Source of the DNA: Microbacterium thalassium
Lineage (GTDB): Bacteria; Actinomycetota; Actinomycetes; Actinomycetales; Microbacteriaceae
Assembly: GCF_014208045.1 (NCBI RefSeq)
Contig: NZ_JACHML010000001.1
Coordinates: 2,976,001 to 3,040,000, forward strand
Reading direction: 5' to 3'
DNA: 64,000 bases
The notes under the pieces are model-generated. The model was not told the DNA's origin. It saw nothing but the letters and a program-made list of their open reading frames with translations, and made no database searches. Positions 1 through 7,085 of the stretch are shown piece after piece. Numbering within the stretch: position 1 is the stretch's first letter; every line of letters begins with the position of its first letter. The position numbers were made by a program, and so were the translations under genes.

Positions 1-20
1 AGGGCATCAGGAAGGACAGG

Positions 21-1706
21 ATGCGCATCATCATCGTTGGCGGCGTCGCCGCCGGAATGAGTGCCGCCGCCCGCGCGCGACGGCACGACGAGACGGCCGA
101 GATCATCGTGCTCGAGCGCGGCTCGGAAGTCTCCTTCGCCAACTGCGGTCTTCCGTACCATGTCAGCGGCGAGATCGCGGACGCCTCCTCCCTCCTGGTC
201 CAGACCCCCGAGTCGCTGCGCGCGGCTCTGAACCTCGACGTGCGCATCCATCACGAGGTCACCGCGATCGACACCGCCGCCCGCACGGTGAGCGTCACCT
301 CCCCCGCCGGCGCGGAGGAGCTCTCGTACGACGCCCTCGTGCTCGCCCCCGGCGCCTCGGCCCTCGTGCCGCCGCTGCCGGGCATCGACTCGCCGCGGGT
401 GCGGACCCTGCGCACCGTCGGCGACGCCGTCGCCCTGCGCGAGCGCGTCACCTCGGGCGCCGCGCGGGCCGTCGTGCTCGGCGCGGGCTTCATCGGACTC
501 GAGGCCGCCGAGGCGCTGCGCCACGCCGGCCTGTCGGTCGACGTGGTCGAGCTCGCCCCGCACGTGCTCCCCCCGCTCGAGCAGGAGCTGGCGACCCTCG
601 TCACCGAGGAGCTGCAGGCCCTCGGCATCCGCGTCATCGACGGCATCGGCGCAGCATCCGTGGAGCACGCCGACGACGCCGACACCGTCGTCCTCACCGA
701 CGGCACGCGCCTCGCGGCGGACATCATCGTGATGTCGGTCGGCGTGCGCCCCGACACCGCCTTCATCGCCGCCGCGGGCATCGACACGGTGCGCGGCGCG
801 ATCGTCGTCGACGACCGCGGCCGCACCTCGGCCGACGGCGTGTGGGCGGCCGGCGACGCCACCGCTTCGGTCGACGCGATCACGGGCGCCGTGCGCCCCG
901 TCGCCCTCGCCGGCCCCGCCAACCGCGCCGGGCGCCTCATCGCCGACGACATCTTCGGCATGGAGGCGAGCCGCCGCATCACGCAGCCCCTGGGCACGGC
1001 GATCGTGCGCGTGGGCGACCTCACCGCCGCCATGACCGGCGCCAACCGCATGGCGCTCGACGCCGCGGGAATCGCCTACCGGACGCTCCACCTGCACCCG
1101 AACCAGCACGCGGGCTACTTCCCCGGCGCGTCGGCCATCCACCTCATCGTCCACATCGCGGCGGGCGACGGCCGGCTACTCGGCGCGCAGGCCGTCGGCA
1201 CCGAGGGCGTCGACAAGCGCATCGACGTCATCGCCACCGCGATCCGCGCAGGCTTCGCCGCGACCGACCTCATCGACCTGGACCTGGCCTACTCGCCGCC
1301 CTACGGCAACGCCAAGGACGCGGTGAACCTGGTCGGCATGGTCGCCGAGAACGTCCTCAACGGCCGCCTGTCGCTGTGGTACGCCGCCGAGGCCGAGACG
1401 ATCGGCGAGAGCGCCCTCATCCTCGACGTGCGCACGCCCGCCGAGTTCGCGACGGGCCATCTCCCCGGCGCCCTGAACATCGCCCACACCGAGCTGCGCG
1501 ACCGCATCGACGAAGTGCACCAGGCAGCAGCCGGCCGCCCCGTCCGCGTCCTGTGCGCCGCCGGCGTGCGCGCGAACATCGCGCACCGCATCCTCGTCGG
1601 GAACGGCTTCGACTCCGCGTCGCTGTCGGGCGGCATCCAGACCCTGCGGCACTGGTTCGGTGCCGACATCGAGCGCGTGCTGACCAGCGAAGGAGCCTAC
1701 GCATGA
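21..1706 (+). CDS. CoA-disulfide reductase-like FAD enzyme fused to rhodanese
   Basis: 561 aa. An N-terminal FAD/NAD(P) pyridine-nucleotide disulfide oxidoreductase carries a dinucleotide fold at residues 6-13 (VGGVAAGM), a second one near 150-165 (LGAGFIGLE) and the single redox Cys42 in the motif FANCGLPY typical of CoA-disulfide reductases. A rhodanese domain follows at about 465-555, with the persulfide-carrying Cys512 in the loop CAAGVR. Characterised CoADR-rhodanese fusions reduce CoA persulfide or polysulfide, so a cytosolic role in sulfane-sulfur handling is expected. The start ATG has an upstream AGGAAGGA-type ribosome site at about 10-17. The stop overlaps the next start by 4 nt (ATGA), so the repressor behind it is probably translationally coupled. 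Fusion architecture is certain; the exact substrate is inferred. Confidence 0.9.
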   Translation: MRIIIVGGVAAGMSAAARARRHDETAEIIVLERGSEVSFANCGLPYHVSGEIADASSLLVQTPESLRAALNLDVRIHHEVTAIDTAARTVSVTSPAGAEELSYDALVLAPGASALVPPLPGIDSPRVRTLRTVGDAVALRERVTSGAARAVVLGAGFIGLEAAEALRHAGLSVDVVELAPHVLPPLEQELATLVTEELQALGIRVIDGIGAASVEHADDADTVVLTDGTRLAADIIVMSVGVRPDTAFIAAAGIDTVRGAIVVDDRGRTSADGVWAAGDATASVDAITGAVRPVALAGPANRAGRLIADDIFGMEASRRITQPLGTAIVRVGDLTAAMTGANRMALDAAGIAYRTLHLHPNQHAGYFPGASAIHLIVHIAAGDGRLLGAQAVGTEGVDKRIDVIATAIRAGFAATDLIDLDLAYSPPYGNAKDAVNLVGMVAENVLNGRLSLWYAAEAETIGESALILDVRTPAEFATGHLPGALNIAHTELRDRIDEVHQAAAGRPVRVLCAAGVRANIAHRILVGNGFDSASLSGGIQTLRHWFGADIERVLTSEGAYA

Positions 1707-1996
1707 TGATGAACACCGGGACACCCGAAGAGCAGGCCGCGGCGACGAAGAAGATCGTCAACCGCCTGCGCCGCGCGCAGGGCCAGCTGGCCAGCGTGAT
1801 CACCGCCGTCGAGAACGGCGGATCGTGCCGCGACGTCGTCACGCAGCTCGCCGCGGTCACCAGCGCCCTGGACCGCGCCGGCTTCGCCATCATCTCCACC
1901 GCCATGCGCGACTGCGTCGTCGACCCCGAGGGGACGAAGGCGGCGGACGGCCTGACCCAGGAGGAGCTCGAGAAGCTCTTCCTCTCGCTCGCCTGA
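1703..1996 (+). CDS. CsoR/FrmR-family repressor, CstR-like (two Cys, no His)
   Basis: 97 aa, the usual length of the DUF156 all-helical repressor family (CsoR, RcnR, FrmR, CstR). The N-terminal helix motif RLRRAQGQL (residues 21-29) is typical. Cys42 and Cys71 lie 29 residues apart, matching the two Cys of CsoR and CstR. The residue where copper-sensing CsoR has its His ligand (25 after the first Cys) is Ala67. Loss of the His with both Cys kept is the pattern of the persulfide sensor CstR, and this agrees with the upstream reductase-rhodanese gene. The start at 1703 is supported by GAAGGAG 8 nt upstream and the 4-nt overlap. It probably represses its own operon; the operator would lie before position 1, outside the window. 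A metal-sensing role is not excluded. Confidence 0.9.
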   Translation: MMMNTGTPEEQAAATKKIVNRLRRAQGQLASVITAVENGGSCRDVVTQLAAVTSALDRAGFAIISTAMRDCVVDPEGTKAADGLTQEELEKLFLSLA

Positions 1997-2035
1997 GCAC
2001 CCACCACCACACCCACATCTCGAAGGAGAAACACC

Positions 2036-2152
2036 ATGTGCCAGCGAATCACCTGCTCCATCTGCGGCAAGCCGACCTGGGCCGGCTGCGGACAGCACGT
2101 CGAGCTCGCCCTCGCGGGCGTCGCCGAGAAGGACCGCTGCCAGGGCCACTGA
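2036..2152 (+). CDS. Small Cys-rich protein (38 aa)
   Basis: A 38-aa reading frame with a strong ribosome site (GAAGGAG at 2022-2028, 7 nt before ATG). The peptide has five Cys (2, 7, 10, 18, 35) and two His, with a CxxC at 7-10 followed by GKPTWAGCG. This resembles a very small family widespread in actinobacteria and other phyla whose function is not established; a zinc-knuckle-like metal site is plausible. It lies 39 nt behind the CsoR-family gene on the same strand, so it is probably the third gene of that operon. Too short for default gene callers. Confidence 0.8.
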   Translation: MCQRITCSICGKPTWAGCGQHVELALAGVAEKDRCQGH

Positions 2153-2170
2153 CCCTGCACAGCTCCGCCA

Positions 2171-2218
2171 TGCGGCGGTGTCGTGACGGCGCGGGACGAT
2201 CGATGTCCCGCCGCCGCA
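2171..2218 (+). terminator. Candidate terminator hairpin after the Cys-rich peptide
   Basis: Outer arms TGCGGCGG (2171-2178) and CCGCCGCA (2211-2218) enclose an inner stem CGGGAC (2192-2197) / GTCCCG (2205-2210) with a 7-nt loop. There is no T-tract, which is common for actinobacterial terminators. It lies 18 nt after the stop of the small protein. Confidence 0.4.
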
Positions 2219-2227
2219 CGGTCTGAC

Positions 2228-2244
2228 ACGAAGCCCCGCCTCCC
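2228..2244. repeat. Left arm of a palindrome split by the IS
   Basis: 17-nt arm whose perfect reverse complement is found at 3722-3738, on the other side of the IS. Together with the inner pair GGCG (2247-2250) / CGCC (3715-3718) and the central TTCTAGAA, the arms formed one imperfect palindrome of about 60 bp before the IS entered. Its position between two convergent genes suggests a bidirectional terminator. Confidence 0.85.
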
Positions 2245-2281
2245 TCGGCGGATTCTAGGAGTCCTCGCAACACCTGATGGC

Positions 2282-3664
2282 CTATGTGGTTGTCAGTAGA
2301 TCACGCAGACGCTCGGCTGGGGTATCCCAGCCGAGCGTTTTGCGTGGCCGGCCGTTGAGTTCCTGGGCGACGTGTTCGAGGTCTTCGGGTCCGTAGACGG
2401 TCAGGTCGGTGCCCTTGGGGAAGTACTGCCGCAGCAGGCCGTTGGTGTTCTCGTTCGATCCGCGCTGCCAGGGCGAGTGCGGGTCGCAGAAGTAGACCGG
2501 GACATCGGTCGCGACGGTGAACTGCTTGTGCGCGGCCATCTCGCTGCCCTGATCCCAGGTCAGCGACCCCCGCAGATGAGGGGGCAGGGTGCCGATCAGC
2601 GGGACGAGCACGTCTCGGACTTGTTCGGCGGTGTGACCGGCGGGCAGGTGGCCGAGCAGGACGTATCTCGTGGTGCGTTCGACGAGGGTCACGATCGCGG
2701 ATTGCGATCCGGTGCCGACGATCAGGTCTCCTTCCCAGTGTCCGGGAACGGCGCGGTCTTCGACCTCGGCGGGACGGTCGGAGATCATCACCATCGGGTC
2801 CGTGAACCGCGGCGTGCGCTGCTCCGGGTGACGGTGTGGTTTGCGGCGGGTGCGGCCGGTGCGCAGCGCGTCGGCGATCTCGCGGCGCAGACCGCCTCGG
2901 GCTTGGACGTAGATCGCCTGGTAGATCGTCTCGGTGCTCACGCGCATGCTCTCGTCGTCGGGGAACTCCTTGACCAGAGCGTGGCAGATTTGCTCCGGCG
3001 ACCAGTGCACTCCGAGCTTGCCGGAGACGTACTCGCGCAGCGGACCGGGTGCGGCGAGCTTGGAGCGCTTGGGGCGACCGCGACGCTTGACCCAGGTCCG
3101 GTGCGCGGCGTGCGGTCGGTAGACGCCGCCCACCGAGTAGGCGTCGAGCTCCCGTTTGATCGTCGACGCCGGCCGGCCCAGCTGCCTGCCGATCGCTCGC
3201 AACGACAGGTGCTGCCGGTGTAGATCCGCGATCGTCTCCCGCTCCACGATCGTCAGGAACCGCGGGTGCAACTCCGCCTCCACCGCAGCCAGCGAGGGCA
3301 TCGAACCGGATGTGTTGAAACTGGTCACACCCGTCTTGTAGTCGATGCGCCGCCCATCAGGGTAGAGGCGCGTGTGGTTGATGCTCCGGATCCCTTTGTC
3401 CCAGTCCTCCGCGGTCCGCTCATGCACCCCGACCCGGGCGGCGGCATCGCGCCGTCGCACCCCGTTGGCGCGGAGCTGCTCGTACACCGCCCGCCCTGGA
3501 TGCCCCAACCTGCCGGGCTTGCCACGCCCGCGAATCCCCGCCGTCCGCGCCCAGCCATACGCGGTGTTCCGGTTCACCCCGACCGCTCGCGCGGCCTCCG
3601 TGATATTGCCCAGCTCACGATCCAACGCCTCGAAGAAGCGCTCCTTCAACTCCCCGAAATCCAC
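2282..3664 (-). CDS. IS30-family transposase
   Basis: 460 aa, starting with GTG. The N-terminus has a helix-turn-helix (residues about 15-45). A second HTH of the IS30/HTH_38 type lies near 135-175 (TIADLHRQHLSLRAIGRQLG). The C-terminal DDE integrase core follows, with its acidic residues in GHWEGDLIVG (near 315), LTWDQGSEMA (near 373) and SPWQRGSNENTNGLLRQYFP (Glu near 408), the last being the classic IS30 signature. All catalytic motifs are present, so the enzyme looks active. The start codon lies directly behind a strong hairpin (3665-3705). It is somewhat longer than E. coli IS30 transposase because of the N-terminal extension. Confidence 0.95.
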   Translation of the reverse strand: MDFGELKERFFEALDRELGNITEAARAVGVNRNTAYGWARTAGIRGRGKPGRLGHPGRAVYEQLRANGVRRRDAAARVGVHERTAEDWDKGIRSINHTRLYPDGRRIDYKTGVTSFNTSGSMPSLAAVEAELHPRFLTIVERETIADLHRQHLSLRAIGRQLGRPASTIKRELDAYSVGGVYRPHAAHRTWVKRRGRPKRSKLAAPGPLREYVSGKLGVHWSPEQICHALVKEFPDDESMRVSTETIYQAIYVQARGGLRREIADALRTGRTRRKPHRHPEQRTPRFTDPMVMISDRPAEVEDRAVPGHWEGDLIVGTGSQSAIVTLVERTTRYVLLGHLPAGHTAEQVRDVLVPLIGTLPPHLRGSLTWDQGSEMAAHKQFTVATDVPVYFCDPHSPWQRGSNENTNGLLRQYFPKGTDLTVYGPEDLEHVAQELNGRPRKTLGWDTPAERLRDLLTTT

Positions 3665-3705
3665 GATCCCCGCAACTCCCTGAAATCCAGGGTGTTGCGG
3701 GGATC
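3665..3705 (-). promoter_or_regulatory. Hairpin directly upstream of the transposase start
   Basis: GATCCCCGCAAC (3665-3676) pairs perfectly with GTTGCGGGGATC (3694-3705). After one T-T mismatch, CCCTG (3678-3682) pairs with CAGGG (3688-3692), leaving a 5-nt loop. The whole structure lies between the right IS end and the GTG start. Any mRNA entering from outside the IS would fold it and bury the G-rich segment before the start. Such structures limit transposase translation from read-through transcripts in other IS elements; that role is inferred here. Confidence 0.7.
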
Positions 3706-3721
3706 GCTAGAACTCGCCCTC

Positions 3722-3738
3722 GGGAGGCGGGGCTTCGT
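3722..3738. repeat. Right arm of the palindrome split by the IS
   Basis: Perfect reverse complement of 2228-2244. It begins 18 nt from the stop codon of the convergent substrate-binding protein gene at 3757, as expected for that gene's terminator before it was interrupted. Confidence 0.85.
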
Positions 3739-3756
3739 CGTTGCCCGGGGTCCGGG

Positions 3757-4671
3757 TCAGAGCAGCCCGTTCTCCTCGAGCCACGCGCTGGCGATGTCGG
3801 CGGACGACATCTGGTCGTCCGTGCTCTGGACGTTCATCGCGACGAGCGCCTCGGGCGTGAGCGCCGCGCTGATCGGGTCGATCACGTCCGCGATGTCGGC
3901 GGCGATGTCGGCGTTCACCAGGGGCACGACGTTCGACGCCAGGAACAGACCCTCGGGGTCTGCGAGCACCACGAGGTCCTCGGTCTGGATGCGGGGATCT
4001 GCCGTGTAGATGTTCGCGACCTGGACGGTGCCGGCCACGAGCTCCTCGAACGTCGTGTCACCGGTCGCCGAGAACTCCACCTCGACGCCGTAGACGTCCG
4101 CCAGTCCCGTGGGACCGTACGGGCGCTCGGCGAGCTCGGGGGCGCCGCCGAGGGTGATCGTGCCGTCGACGTCCGCCAGGTCGCCGATCTCGACGAGGTC
4201 CCACTCGGCGGCGAAGTCCGCCGTCACGGTGTATGAATCCTGATCGGTCGCGGACGACTGGTCGAGGACCGTCAGACCCGCGGGCAGCGCGTCCGGCAGC
4301 GCCGCGTAGACGTCGTCGGCGGTGCGGGCCTCGGTCTCGGCGTCGAAGTACTGGAGCAGGTTGCCCGTGTACTCCGGCATCAGGTCGACCTCGCCGGATT
4401 CGAGCGCCGGGATGTAGGCGTCGCGCTGGCCGATCTGGAACTGGCGCTCGACCTCGAAGCCGGCGCTCTCGAGCGCCTGGGCGTAGATCTCGGCGATGAT
4501 CTCGTTCGAGTAGTACGCCTGCGAGCCGACGACGATCGTCTCGGTCGAGCCGGTCTCGCCGCCGTCGGTCGAGCCGGAGTCCAGCGGATCGCTGGAGGAG
4601 CAGCCCGCGAGGGCCAGGGCTGCCGCGGCCGCGAGTGCGGCGGCGGCGAGGGGGCGGTGCGCTGTGATCAT
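3757..4671 (-). CDS. Osmoprotectant ABC transporter substrate-binding lipoprotein
   Basis: 304 aa. The signal peptide ends in a lipobox (LALAGC, Cys24), so the mature protein is tethered outside the membrane. The rest matches the glycine betaine/choline/carnitine-binding family of OpuC/ProX type, with typical segments such as VVGSQAYYSNEIIAEIYAQ, LMPEYTGNLLQYF and TVQVANIYTADPRI. ATG at 4671 was chosen because the protein begins cleanly with the signal peptide and overlaps the upstream permease stop by 4 nt. Last gene of the four-gene transporter operon. Its 3' end faced the palindromic terminator that the IS now splits. Confidence 0.92.
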   Translation of the reverse strand: MITAHRPLAAAALAAAAALALAGCSSSDPLDSGSTDGGETGSTETIVVGSQAYYSNEIIAEIYAQALESAGFEVERQFQIGQRDAYIPALESGEVDLMPEYTGNLLQYFDAETEARTADDVYAALPDALPAGLTVLDQSSATDQDSYTVTADFAAEWDLVEIGDLADVDGTITLGGAPELAERPYGPTGLADVYGVEVEFSATGDTTFEELVAGTVQVANIYTADPRIQTEDLVVLADPEGLFLASNVVPLVNADIAADIADVIDPISAALTPEALVAMNVQSTDDQMSSADIASAWLEENGLL

Positions 4672-5411
4672 GCTGCGATTCTCTCTTCTGTGGACGGGGT
4701 GCGGACGGGGATGCGGGAGGGGATTCTGCGCCCGGGCGGCGCCGTGTCGCGCAGCGCCCGCGGGACGGCGGCGCGCTGCGCCCACGCGAGCAGCGCGTCG
4801 AGGACGAGCGCCAGGGCCGCGACGAGGATCGCCCCGCCCAGCACCTGGTCGAAGCGGCCGAGCGGGATCCCCTGGATGATCGGGAAGCCGAGCCCCCCGA
4901 GGTTGACGTAGGCGGCGATCGTGACGGTCGCCACGACCTGGAGCACCGCAGAGCGCAGCCCGCCGATCAGCAGCGGCAGCCCCAGCGGCACCTCGACCTT
5001 GAACAGGATCTGCCACTCGGTCATGCCCATGGCGCGCGCGGCGTCGATCACCCGCCGGTCGATGGCCTCGAAGCCGGTGTACGCCCCCGCCAGGATGGAC
5101 GGGATCGCCAGGAGCACGAAGGTGACGACGGCGGCTTCGGGGCGGTGCAGCACGCCGAACAGCAGCACGAGCAGCACCAGGAGCCCGAAGGACGGGATGG
5201 CGCGGGCGGCGCCCGAGACGGCGACGGCCACCTCACGGCCGCGGCCGGTGTGGCCGATGAGCCATCCCGCCGGAACCGCGACGACGGCGGCGATGAGGAC
5301 GGACACGAACGTGTACCAGAGCTGCTGGACGAACAGGATCGGCAGCGCGTACTGCCCTTCGAGGCGCTCGGGAGAGAAGATCCAGGCGAGCGCGTCCAGG
5401 AAGAGGTTCAT
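4668..5411 (-). CDS. Osmoprotectant ABC transporter permease (second)
   Basis: 247 aa with five to six hydrophobic segments and the binding-protein-dependent permease (BPD_transp_1) loop around ARAMGMTEWQILFKVEVPLG, the coupling helix that contacts the ATPase. Related to OpuCB/OpuCD and ProW-type permeases. The start overlaps the first permease stop by 4 nt and its own stop overlaps the binding-protein start by 4 nt. The N-terminus contains a short extra segment (residues 1-25) before the first membrane helix. Confidence 0.92.
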   Translation of the reverse strand: MNLFLDALAWIFSPERLEGQYALPILFVQQLWYTFVSVLIAAVVAVPAGWLIGHTGRGREVAVAVSGAARAIPSFGLLVLLVLLFGVLHRPEAAVVTFVLLAIPSILAGAYTGFEAIDRRVIDAARAMGMTEWQILFKVEVPLGLPLLIGGLRSAVLQVVATVTIAAYVNLGGLGFPIIQGIPLGRFDQVLGGAILVAALALVLDALLAWAQRAAVPRALRDTAPPGRRIPSRIPVRTPSTEERIAA

Positions 5412-6103
5412 GCCACCGCCTCCGCTCCGGCGGCGCGGCCGGCCGTGCGCCCGCGGGGGCTCGCCGTCGCGGCTCGCCGCGTCCACGGCATCACCGCGCG
5501 CCCGGCCAGCACGAGCAGCCCGTCGATGACGAGGGCGAGCACCATCACGGCGATGACCCCCGCCAGCACTTCGGGGATGATGCGGCGCTGGAGTCCGTTG
5601 GTGAAGAGGTATCCCAGGTTGGTCACGCCGACGAGGATCCCGACCGTGGCGAGCGAGATGGTGCTCACCGCGGTCACGCGCAGCCCCGCCAGGATCACCG
5701 GGCCCGCCAGCGGCAGCTCGACCTGGAAGAACCGGCGCCCGCCGCCGAAGCCCATCGCCGTCGCCGAGCGACGCACGTCCTCGTCGACCGAGTCCAGGCC
5801 GTCGGTCACCGAGCGCACCATGATCGCCACGGCGTAGATCGTCAGCGCGACGATGAGGTTGGTCTCGCTCAGCGCACTGTACGCGAACACGGTCGGCAGC
5901 AGGATCAGCAGCGCCAGCGACGGGATCGTGTACAGCAGCCCCGTGATCGTGATGACCCAGCCGCGGAGGAGGCGGTAGCGCCACGCGACCCAGCCCAGCG
6001 GCAGCGACAGGATCAGCCCCAGGGCGATCGCGATCACGCTCTGCCGCAGGTGGACCACGGTGAGCTCTCCGATGAGCGCGAGGTTGTCGAGAACCCAGCT
6101 CAC
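5408..6103 (-). CDS. Osmoprotectant ABC transporter permease (first)
   Basis: 231 aa, GTG start. Multi-spanning membrane protein with the permease coupling motif around SATAMGFGGGRRFFQVELPL. Paralogous to the next gene in the operon; together they should form the heterodimeric membrane pore of an OpuC-like importer. The start GTGA overlaps the ATPase stop. The C-terminus is a short charged, Ala/Gly-rich tail. Confidence 0.92.
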   Translation of the reverse strand: MSWVLDNLALIGELTVVHLRQSVIAIALGLILSLPLGWVAWRYRLLRGWVITITGLLYTIPSLALLILLPTVFAYSALSETNLIVALTIYAVAIMVRSVTDGLDSVDEDVRRSATAMGFGGGRRFFQVELPLAGPVILAGLRVTAVSTISLATVGILVGVTNLGYLFTNGLQRRIIPEVLAGVIAVMVLALVIDGLLVLAGRAVMPWTRRAATASPRGRTAGRAAGAEAVA

Positions 6104-6927
6104 GTCGACGGGTCCCCCTCGACCAGAGCGCCCTGCGCCCTCCCGTCGGCGTCGACGACGACCGTGCCGTGCGGCGTGCGGCGAAGGGTCAGCGCGCGCT
6201 TGCCGCGGTCGGCGCCGACGAACGTCGAGACGAACCCGCCCGCGGGCGCCGCGATGATGTCGTCGGGCGATCCGATCTGCGCCACGTGCGCCGCGTGCTC
6301 GAGGATCGCCACCTGATCGCCCAGCAGGAACGCCTCGTCGATGTCGTGCGTGACGAACACGATCGTCTTGCCGATGTCGCGCTGCAGGCGCAGCAGCTCC
6401 TGCTGCAGCTCCGCCCGGACGATCGGGTCGACGGCTCCGAAGGGCTCGTCCATGAGCAGGATGTTCGGGTCGGCGGCGAGACCGCGCGCGACGCCCACCC
6501 GCTGCTGCTGCCCGCCCGAGAGCTGCCCGGGATAGCGCTGGGCCATCGCCCGGTCGAGGCCCACGGTGTCCATCAGCTCGAGTGCGCGGGCCCGCGCCGC
6601 CCGGCGCGTCTGGCCGCTGAGCACCGGCACGGTGGCGATGTTGTCGACGACCGAGAAGTGCGGCAGCAGACCCGAGTTCTGCATGACGTAGCCGATCGAG
6701 CGGCGCAGCTGCACCGGGTCGCGGCCGGCGACGTCCTCGCCGTCGATCTCGACACGGCCGGCGGTCGGATCCACCATGCGGTTGATCATCCGCAGCAGCG
6801 TCGTCTTGCCCGACCCCGACGATCCCACGAGCACGGTGGTGCGGTGCGGCGGCATCACGAGGCTGAACCCGTCGACGGCGACGGTGCCGTCGGGGAACGT
6901 CTTGGACACATCGACGAACTCGATCAC
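6100..6927 (-). CDS. Osmoprotectant ABC transporter ATP-binding protein
   Basis: 275 aa from the GTG at 6927, which has GAGGAGAG just upstream. All ABC motifs are visible: Walker A GSSGSGKTT, Q-loop MQNSG, signature LSGGQQQR, Walker B ILLMDEP and switch His in VTHD. It is the ProV/OpuCA type, but the C-terminus ends about 40 residues after the ABC core and lacks the tandem CBS domains that sense ionic strength in OpuCA/OpuA. First gene of the operon, so the promoter should lie in 6928-7050. A longer in-frame start exists at 6996 but has no better ribosome site. Confidence 0.92.
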   Translation of the reverse strand: MIEFVDVSKTFPDGTVAVDGFSLVMPPHRTTVLVGSSGSGKTTLLRMINRMVDPTAGRVEIDGEDVAGRDPVQLRRSIGYVMQNSGLLPHFSVVDNIATVPVLSGQTRRAARARALELMDTVGLDRAMAQRYPGQLSGGQQQRVGVARGLAADPNILLMDEPFGAVDPIVRAELQQELLRLQRDIGKTIVFVTHDIDEAFLLGDQVAILEHAAHVAQIGSPDDIIAAPAGGFVSTFVGADRGKRALTLRRTPHGTVVVDADGRAQGALVEGDPST

Positions 6928-7058
6928 GCGCGCTCTCCTCGTCCGTTCCCCATTCAGCGGCCTCGGATCACCCACGCTAGCGGACGTCGGCGACACGGGG
7001 CCGATCGAGCCCCGGCCGTTGCCGGACCGTCACATCTGCCGTATCCTCCCGGCTCCGT

Positions 7059-7077
7059 CGGCGCCGGATCGGCGCCG
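7059..7077 (-). terminator. Candidate terminator after the Eis-like gene
   Basis: CGGCGCCG (7059-7066) and CGGCGCCG (7070-7077) are reverse complements around a 3-nt loop, giving an 8-bp all-GC stem 9 nt after the stop at 7086. No T-tract. Confidence 0.4.
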
Positions 7078-7085
7078 CGCGGGCG

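Larger units (their letters stand above)
2259..3706 (-). mobile_element. IS30-family insertion sequence, about 1.45 kb, complete
   Basis: A single intact transposase gene is bounded by terminal inverted repeats: 2259-2274 against the reverse complement of 3691-3706 match at 12 of 16 positions, with the core CGCAACACC identical. CTAG lies directly outside both ends (2255-2258 and 3707-3710) and is a possible target duplication. CTAG is its own reverse complement and the outer three bases of the ends do not match, so the exact boundaries are uncertain by about 3 nt. The insertion point is the symmetry centre of a long palindrome. Base composition resembles the host. No sign of decay. Confidence 0.85.

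Noticed and set aside
2282-3664. Transposase as part of a larger mobile island or defence region
   Set aside because: Flanking genes are typical chromosomal operons and the split palindrome shows a simple single-element insertion.
5145-5837. Plus-strand frames opposite the ABC permeases
   Set aside because: No ribosome site, low-complexity composition, and the minus-strand permeases have clear motifs and overlapping starts.
7001-7014. CGGGGC/GCCCCG hairpin upstream of the ABC operon
   Set aside because: Short stem around 6996-7014 with a 7-nt loop, no obvious role; similar hairpins are frequent at this GC content.
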